This document shows, in pieces, positions 5,992-9,899 of a DNA stretch of 9,899 nt. Source of the DNA: Bacillota bacterium. GTDB taxonomy: Bacteria > Bacillota > Clostridia > Oscillospirales > Ruminococcaceae. The notes under the pieces were generated by a model. It made no database searches, had not been told where the DNA came from, and saw nothing but the letters and a program-made list of their open reading frames with translations. The position numbers and the translations under genes were made by a program. The stretch is taken from assembly GCA_023429685.1 (NCBI GenBank), contig JAEZDF010000005.1, positions 1-9,899 of the forward strand, read 5' to 3'. The stretch's first letter is position 1, and every line of letters begins with the position of its first letter.

Positions 5992-7185
5992 TTAGCCGAG
6001 CAGCTGCAGCACGCCCTGAGGCAGTGCGTTCGCCTGCGCAAGCATTGCCTGCGAAGCCTGAGAAAGGATGCTGTACTTGGTGAATGTGGTCATCTGCTTT
6101 GCCATATCCACGTCGCGGATGCGGCTTTCAGCAGCGCTCATGTTCTCAGCGGTGGTGGAAAGGTTCTCGATGGTCTGCTCCAGACGGTTCTGAACCGCAC
6201 CAAGGCTTGCTCTCTGAGCAGAAACCTGCTCAATTGCAAAGTTAATCTTGTCTATTGCAGTACTGGCTGCCTCAGGAGTGCTCATGTCGAGCGTGGTATC
6301 AGCATCATCCAAACCGAGAAGAGTCTTTGCGTCCATCTTACCAATGTTAACATCGATCTTATCAGCAGCGGCAGAAGTCGCGCCAATCTGCAGTTCAAGC
6401 GCTGTGCCGCCGCCAGCAGCTTTAGCCGCAGTACCGCCAGAGAAAGAAATACTAACACCTGCAGCATCCGCAGTACCGGTTAGTGTAATTGTAGCAGCGG
6501 TAGCATCGTCAGCATCTTTCAGTGTAATAACGCCGCCAGCAACATCAGCTGTAAAATTACCAACAGTATCGCCATCCGCAATACCGGTTAATGAAAATAC
6601 CGTGCCCGTAGCAGTATAGTCAGCGGTGATATTCAACCCATTGATTGCACTAAGTATTGCTTCGCTTGTAGCAGTGGCTTCATCCGTGATGGAAACGGCT
6701 ACAGATACTTTAGCGTCCGAAGAAGTTGCGGTAGGTTTTACACCTGTCACTGCTTCGGAGCCATCAAGACTACCATCAAACAATTTGATGCCGTTGAAGT
6801 TTGAGGTGTTGGATACGCGATCAATCTCGTTGATGCGTGCATCAATTTCGTCCTGGATCTTTGCACGGTCCTCTGTGGTGATGGTGCCGTTCTTTGCCTG
6901 CATGGCAAGGGTATACATACGGCGGAGCGCGGAGTGGGTCTGATCGAGCGCGCCCTCAGCGGTCTGCACCAGCGAGATGCCGTCCTGCGCGTTCTTGCTT
7001 GCCTGCTCAAGACCCGCGATCTGTGCTCTCATCTTCTCGGAGATTGCAAGACCTGCAGCGTCATCCGCAGCGCGGTTGATTGCCGAGCCGGAAGACAGCT
7101 TCTCGAGGGACTTGGACAACTGGCTGTTGTTCACCGTCAGTCTGTTCAGCGTGTTCATTGCGCTGATGTTGTTACCAATACGCAT
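5992..7185 (-). CDS. hag/fliC: Flagellin
   Basis: This 397-residue protein is the filament subunit, exported through the flagellar type III apparatus without a cleaved signal. The N-terminal D0/D1 region is canonical: MRIGNNISAMNTLNRL, SLEKLSSGSAINRAADDAAG (26-45), LAISEKMRAQI and the helix ending RINEIDRVSNTSNFNGIKLF. Residues from about 141 to 300 form a variable outer domain rich in Ala, Thr, Gly and Asp. The C-terminal D1/D0 helices are also canonical (AIEQVSAQRASLGAVQNRLE, AAESRIRDVDMAKQM, ending LPQGVLQLLG). In the TLR5-contact segment LRRMYTLAMQ (87-96), the positions equal to Salmonella Arg90, Leu94 and Glu114 are kept (Arg89, Leu93, Glu113), but their neighbours differ. AAGGAGG (7201-7195) lies 9 nt before the ATG, and a sigma-28 type promoter lies upstream. 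The gene is monocistronic. No other motility gene is in the window. Confidence 0.98.
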   Translation of the reverse strand: MRIGNNISAMNTLNRLTVNNSQLSKSLEKLSSGSAINRAADDAAGLAISEKMRAQIAGLEQASKNAQDGISLVQTAEGALDQTHSALRRMYTLAMQAKNGTITTEDRAKIQDEIDARINEIDRVSNTSNFNGIKLFDGSLDGSEAVTGVKPTATSSDAKVSVAVSITDEATATSEAILSAINGLNITADYTATGTVFSLTGIADGDTVGNFTADVAGGVITLKDADDATAATITLTGTADAAGVSISFSGGTAAKAAGGGTALELQIGATSAAADKIDVNIGKMDAKTLLGLDDADTTLDMSTPEAASTAIDKINFAIEQVSAQRASLGAVQNRLEQTIENLSTTAENMSAAESRIRDVDMAKQMTTFTKYSILSQASQAMLAQANALPQGVLQLLG

Positions 7186-7258
7186 AAAAATTTTCCTCCT
7201 TGAGTTTTGTTTTTTTCCGTAAGGCGGGTAGGATTCATTCCGCCCCGCTTTGCTTACA
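7186..7258 (-). promoter_or_regulatory. Flagellin mRNA leader with hairpin and GGA motifs (possible CsrA target)
   Basis: The leader is about 73 nt. It contains a GGCGG/CCGCC hairpin (7244-7240 with 7227-7223, 12-nt loop) and GGA triplets at 7241-7239, at 7218-7216 and twice in the Shine-Dalgarno region (7199-7194). In Bacillus subtilis the hag leader is repressed by CsrA binding GGA motifs, one of which overlaps the Shine-Dalgarno sequence; the arrangement here is compatible, but CsrA is not in the window and control is inferred. Confidence 0.35.
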
Positions 7259-7264
7259 TAACAT

Positions 7265-7291
7265 ATATCGTGATTATTGAGGAAAACTTTA
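7265..7291 (-). promoter_or_regulatory. Sigma-28 (SigD) type flagellar promoter
   Basis: On the minus strand TAAA (7291-7288) is followed 15 nt later by CACGATAT, close to the sigma-28 consensus TAAA-N15-GCCGATAA (or CCGATAT in Bacillus). Transcription would start near 7258. The flagellin gene therefore probably belongs to the late flagellar class and needs SigD. Confidence 0.8.
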
Positions 7292-7350
7292 GCGTTTTTT
7301 GCGGCTGATTTTGTAACTTTGTCACATTAATATTATTCAGGGTTAAAATC

Positions 7351-7377
7351 GGGGCGTCAGGGATGGCGCCACCTACG
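7351..7377 (-). repeat. REP-like intergenic repeat, type B copy 2
   Basis: GGGGCGTCAGGGATGGCG followed by CCACCTACG on the plus strand. On the minus strand it begins CGTAG (GTAG at 7376-7373), and GGCG/CGCC segments could pair. It resembles copies at 4970-4996 and 7450-7475. Confidence 0.55.
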
Positions 7378-7398
7378 TTCGGGTTTGGGGTTGCGGTT

Positions 7399-7424
7399 GT
7401 AGGGGATGGCGTCCCCGACATCCC
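7399..7424 (+). repeat. REP-like intergenic repeat, type B copy 3 (GTAG-headed hairpin)
   Basis: GTAG (7399-7402) is followed directly by GGGATG (7403-7408), which pairs with CATCCC (7419-7424); an inner CG/CG pair beyond a G-A mismatch can extend the stem. It is a clean example of the REP layout, inverted with respect to its neighbours at 7351 and 7450. Confidence 0.6.
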
Positions 7425-7449
7425 TTCTGCAATTTCGGGGGCATTCCTC

Positions 7450-7475
7450 GGGGCGTCAAGGATGTCGCACCTACG
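7450..7475 (-). repeat. REP-like intergenic repeat, type B copy 4
   Basis: GGGGCGTCAAGGATGTCG followed by CACCTACG on the plus strand, with GTAG on the minus strand at 7474-7471. The match to copy 2 is good (one base shorter), but the stem is weaker. With copies 2 and 3 it forms a cluster of alternating orientation between the flagellin promoter and the aldolase terminator, like a BIME. Confidence 0.5.
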
Positions 7476-7485
7476 CGGGGACAAA

Positions 7486-7522
7486 CGAAAAAGAGGAACA
7501 CGGCATACACCGCATTCCTCTT
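7486..7522 (-). terminator. Rho-independent terminator of the aldolase gene
   Basis: On the minus strand AAGAGGAA (7522-7515) pairs with TTCCTCTT (7498-7491), continued inward by two G-U pairs and CGG/CCG, and followed by a T-run (7492-7488). It lies about 23 nt after the aldolase stop codon. Confidence 0.85.
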
Positions 7523-7544
7523 GCAAAAAATCTTATTCAGATAA

Positions 7545-8579
<1,035 letters not shown>

Positions 8580-8620
8580 GTTTTATTCTCCTTTATTGCT
8601 TGTTTGTAGATTTTGTTATA

Positions 8621-8649
8621 ATTATAACATTCAAAGCCCTACTAGTAAA
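8621..8649 (-). promoter_or_regulatory. Sigma-A promoter for the aldolase gene
   Basis: On the minus strand TTTACT (8649-8644), a 17-nt spacer and a perfect TATAAT (8626-8621). The leader is about 35 nt. The -10 box lies within the perfect 14-bp palindrome GTTATAATTATAAC (8615-8628), so a TATAAT also exists on the plus strand, though no matching plus-strand -35 box was noted. Confidence 0.75.
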
Positions 8650-8888
8650 CCGTTATCGCGAAAAACTCGCGCATGTATCGCAATCTCGTTTATCTTTCTC
8701 GAAACGTCGGGGTTTTATCCTGCAAAAGCAACGTGGTTTTTGCCTCACCATGTCTGTGCCCCAAACTGTCACTGTTTTGCCAAAGAGGTGTGTAAAAAGT
8801 GCCATAAATATACAATGCACGATTTACACAATTTTTATATAAAAAAATAGCGCAAATGTAAATTCAAACCGACAAAGCCCTTGTTTCC
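8650..8888. other. Non-coding spacer with no recognised function
   Basis: This AT-rich segment lies between the divergent fba and HEAT-gene promoters. It contains short dyads CGCGA/TCGCG (8657-8661 with 8667-8671) and GCAAAA/TTTTGC (8722-8727 with 8738-8743). Two plus-strand frames cross it (8504-8842 and 8578-8850), but they overlap the aldolase start or its control region, lack ribosome binding sites and resemble no protein I know, so they are not called. Confidence 0.5.
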
Positions 8889-8917
8889 TTGACTTTTACC
8901 ATCCGCCATAGTAGTAT
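8889..8917 (+). promoter_or_regulatory. Probable promoter for the HEAT-repeat gene
   Basis: TTGACT (8889-8894), a 17-nt spacer and TAGTAT (8912-8917). The -10 match is only fair. A better TATAAT at 8969-8974 is too close to the ribosome binding site and has no -35 box. Confidence 0.45.
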
Positions 8918-8978
8918 GAATAGGTAATAAAGCGATGATTTTATACAAAAAACACGCGGCTTTAACAATATAATCTGT

Positions 8979-8984
8979 GAGGTG
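8979..8984 (+). promoter_or_regulatory. Ribosome binding site deciding the HEAT-gene start
   Basis: GAGGTG at 8979-8984 lies 9 nt before the ATG at 8994. A GTG at 8982 could also open the frame, but it is part of this site and has no site of its own, so the ATG is chosen. Confidence 0.75.
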
Positions 8985-8993
8985 CATATAAGC

Positions 8994-9332
8994 ATGGCAA
9001 ATGACAAAAAAGTTCAAGGAATCATCGAAGCTGCTCAAAAGGGAAAGTTAGACAAGGTACTGTCCTACTGCAGCAATAAGGATCCCGAGATCCGTGAGGG
9101 CGCCGCTATGGCGATGCAGTATATCAAGCACGATGATACATACAACCAGCTGATTATCATGCTACATGACCCCGACGCGAATGTCCGTGTTGCCTCCGCA
9201 AATTCTCTTGGCTTTTCGGGCAGAAAATCCGGCATTGAGCATCTGCGTCACCAGATGAACCGCGACACCGATATCCGCGTAAAGGACGCCTGCAAGAATT
9301 CTATTGCATCCTTAAACGCAAACGGTAGATAA
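8994..9332 (+). CDS. Small HEAT-repeat (HEAT_2-like) protein
   Basis: This 112-residue protein starts MANDKKVQGIIEAAQKGKLD and is almost entirely helical repeats of the HEAT type. Three units are visible: around residues 20-45 (DKVLSYCSNKDPEIREGAAMA), 50-76 (NQLIIMLHDPDANVRVASAN) and 82-108 (SGIEHLRHQMNRDTDIRVKD). Each has the D-x-x-V/I-R turn followed by a small-residue helix, as in PBS-lyase-type HEAT repeats. Such repeats act as protein-binding scaffolds; no catalytic residues, signal peptide or membrane segment are seen, so a cytoplasmic binding role is inferred and the partner is unknown. It has its own promoter, ribosome binding site and terminator. The fold is fairly sure; no specific function can be given. 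Confidence 0.85.
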   Translation: MANDKKVQGIIEAAQKGKLDKVLSYCSNKDPEIREGAAMAMQYIKHDDTYNQLIIMLHDPDANVRVASANSLGFSGRKSGIEHLRHQMNRDTDIRVKDACKNSIASLNANGR

Positions 9333-9350
9333 CAAAACAACCAAACGTAG

Positions 9351-9386
9351 GTCGGTTTGCGTAACAGCAAACCGACTTTTTGTTTT
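9351..9386 (+). terminator. Rho-independent terminator of the HEAT-repeat gene, preceded by GTAG
   Basis: A perfect 10-bp stem GTCGGTTTGC/GCAAACCGAC (9351-9360 with 9367-9376) with a 6-nt loop runs into TTTTTGTTTT. It ends next to the stop codon (9390-9388) of the convergent ImmA-like gene. GTAG (9347-9350) directly precedes the stem, the same head as the REP-like repeats in this window, which may be chance. Confidence 0.88.
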
Positions 9387-9387
9387 C

Positions 9388-9831
9388 TTAAAAATTCTGC
9401 GCGTAGCGCAGCTCGGCAAGCTCTATCGGCACACCATACAGCAGTGCAATCTGCTCGGTACACACTGCGCCCGGGCAGCTGTGCTCCGCCTCCTCTGTGT
9501 CAATCAGCAAAAAGGCGCAAAACAGGTCCGCCTCGCGTTCGTACCTTGGGCAGCAAAAGAAGGTATCTCTTTGCAGCTCCAGCACGTTATACTCGCTGTG
9601 CAAAAGGGCATGGGCAAGCTCGTGGGCGCACACCAGGCGCGCCGTGTTATCGGTTAACTTGTTGTTTAAATAGATAAAGCGATGTCCGCAGGTCATCTGG
9701 TAAAAGCCCTGCACCGTATCGGGCAGGTCGGCAAAGATGAGGTGTACCGAAAGCTCCGCGCACAGTTTAAATGGGTCGCGTGTATCATAACGGCTGACCA
9801 GCGATTGTACAAGCGCCATGATTCTGTTCAT
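9388..9831 (-). CDS. ImmA/IrrE family metallo-endopeptidase (DUF955, COG2856)
   Basis: This 147-residue protein carries the gluzincin-type zinc site HELAH (70-74) in VCAHELAHALLHSE, and a likely third ligand Glu100 in YEREADLFCAFLLI (97-110), the usual second helix of the family. The N-terminal part, DPFKLCAELSVHLIFADLPD (19-38) followed by GFYQ and a FIYLNN strand (52-57), is also typical. Family members such as ImmA of ICEBs1 and IrrE of Deinococcus cleave or control an XRE-type repressor, usually encoded next door upstream. Upstream here means beyond 9831, where only 68 bp remain. The ATG at 9831-9829 is used; AAGGAA lies 11 nt upstream, rather far, and codon 5 is a second ATG. The gene converges on the HEAT-repeat gene and ends at its terminator. 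Its repressor target is unknown. Confidence 0.9.
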   Translation of the reverse strand: MNRIMALVQSLVSRYDTRDPFKLCAELSVHLIFADLPDTVQGFYQMTCGHRFIYLNNKLTDNTARLVCAHELAHALLHSEYNVLELQRDTFFCCPRYEREADLFCAFLLIDTEEAEHSCPGAVCTEQIALLYGVPIELAELRYAQNF

Positions 9832-9899
9832 GAGATGATAGATTCCTTTCGTGGCAAGCGGGGTTCTTTAGCCTGTTTCGCCGCGTTTTTTTGCGTCTA

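Noticed and set aside
5812..6483. 223-codon plus-strand frame antisense to the flagellin 3' half
   Set aside because: It covers the flagellin terminator, a REP repeat and highly conserved flagellin C-terminal codons; it is a shadow.
7254..7526. 90-codon minus-strand frame between fba and flagellin
   Set aside because: It consists of translated repeats, the aldolase terminator and the sigma-28 promoter, and has no ribosome binding site.

Overview
The window looks like chromosomal DNA of a motile, anaerobic, fermentative Firmicute of the Clostridia class (an Oscillospiraceae-like gut bacterium is my best guess, not provable here). The reasons are a clostridial-type pyruvate:ferredoxin oxidoreductase, a Gram-positive style flagellin with a sigma-28 type promoter, strong AGGAGG ribosome binding sites, consensus sigma-A promoters, and coding regions richer in GC than the AT-rich spacers.

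Layout from left to right. Positions 1-704 (minus) hold the N-terminal part of a CNNM/CorC-type membrane protein, cut by the window edge. A 558-bp divergent spacer follows, with a perfect-consensus promoter for that gene and, in the other direction, a promoter with a long hairpin-rich leader for nifJ (1263-4793, plus), which ends at a strong terminator. Positions 4870-5860 form a mobile-repeat island: a REP-associated tyrosine transposase (RAYT, 5033-5557, minus) and several short hairpins, each headed by GTAG. Next come a flagellin gene (5992-7185, minus) with its own terminator and sigma-28 promoter, a second cluster of GTAG-headed repeats (7351-7475), a class II fructose-bisphosphate aldolase (7545-8579, minus), a featureless AT-rich spacer, a small HEAT-repeat protein (8994-9332, plus), and an ImmA/IrrE-like metalloprotease gene (9388-9831, minus).

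The genes are mostly single transcription units with their own promoters and terminators. nifJ and fba are central-carbon genes (pyruvate oxidation to acetyl-CoA with ferredoxin reduction; glycolytic aldol cleavage) and have the same core promoter layout, TTTACT-17-TATAAT. The flagellin belongs to the motility regulon.

The most unusual part is the RAYT island. Two almost identical 27-nt hairpin repeats in direct orientation bound an 847-bp unit around the transposase gene. A third, inverted copy with a 25-nt perfect match lies in frame inside the transposase coding sequence. The TAG of the GTAG in the downstream copy is the transposase stop codon. The enzyme thus appears to carry its presumed DNA substrate inside and at the end of its own gene. 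More diverged GTAG-headed hairpins are scattered through the intergenic DNA of the window.
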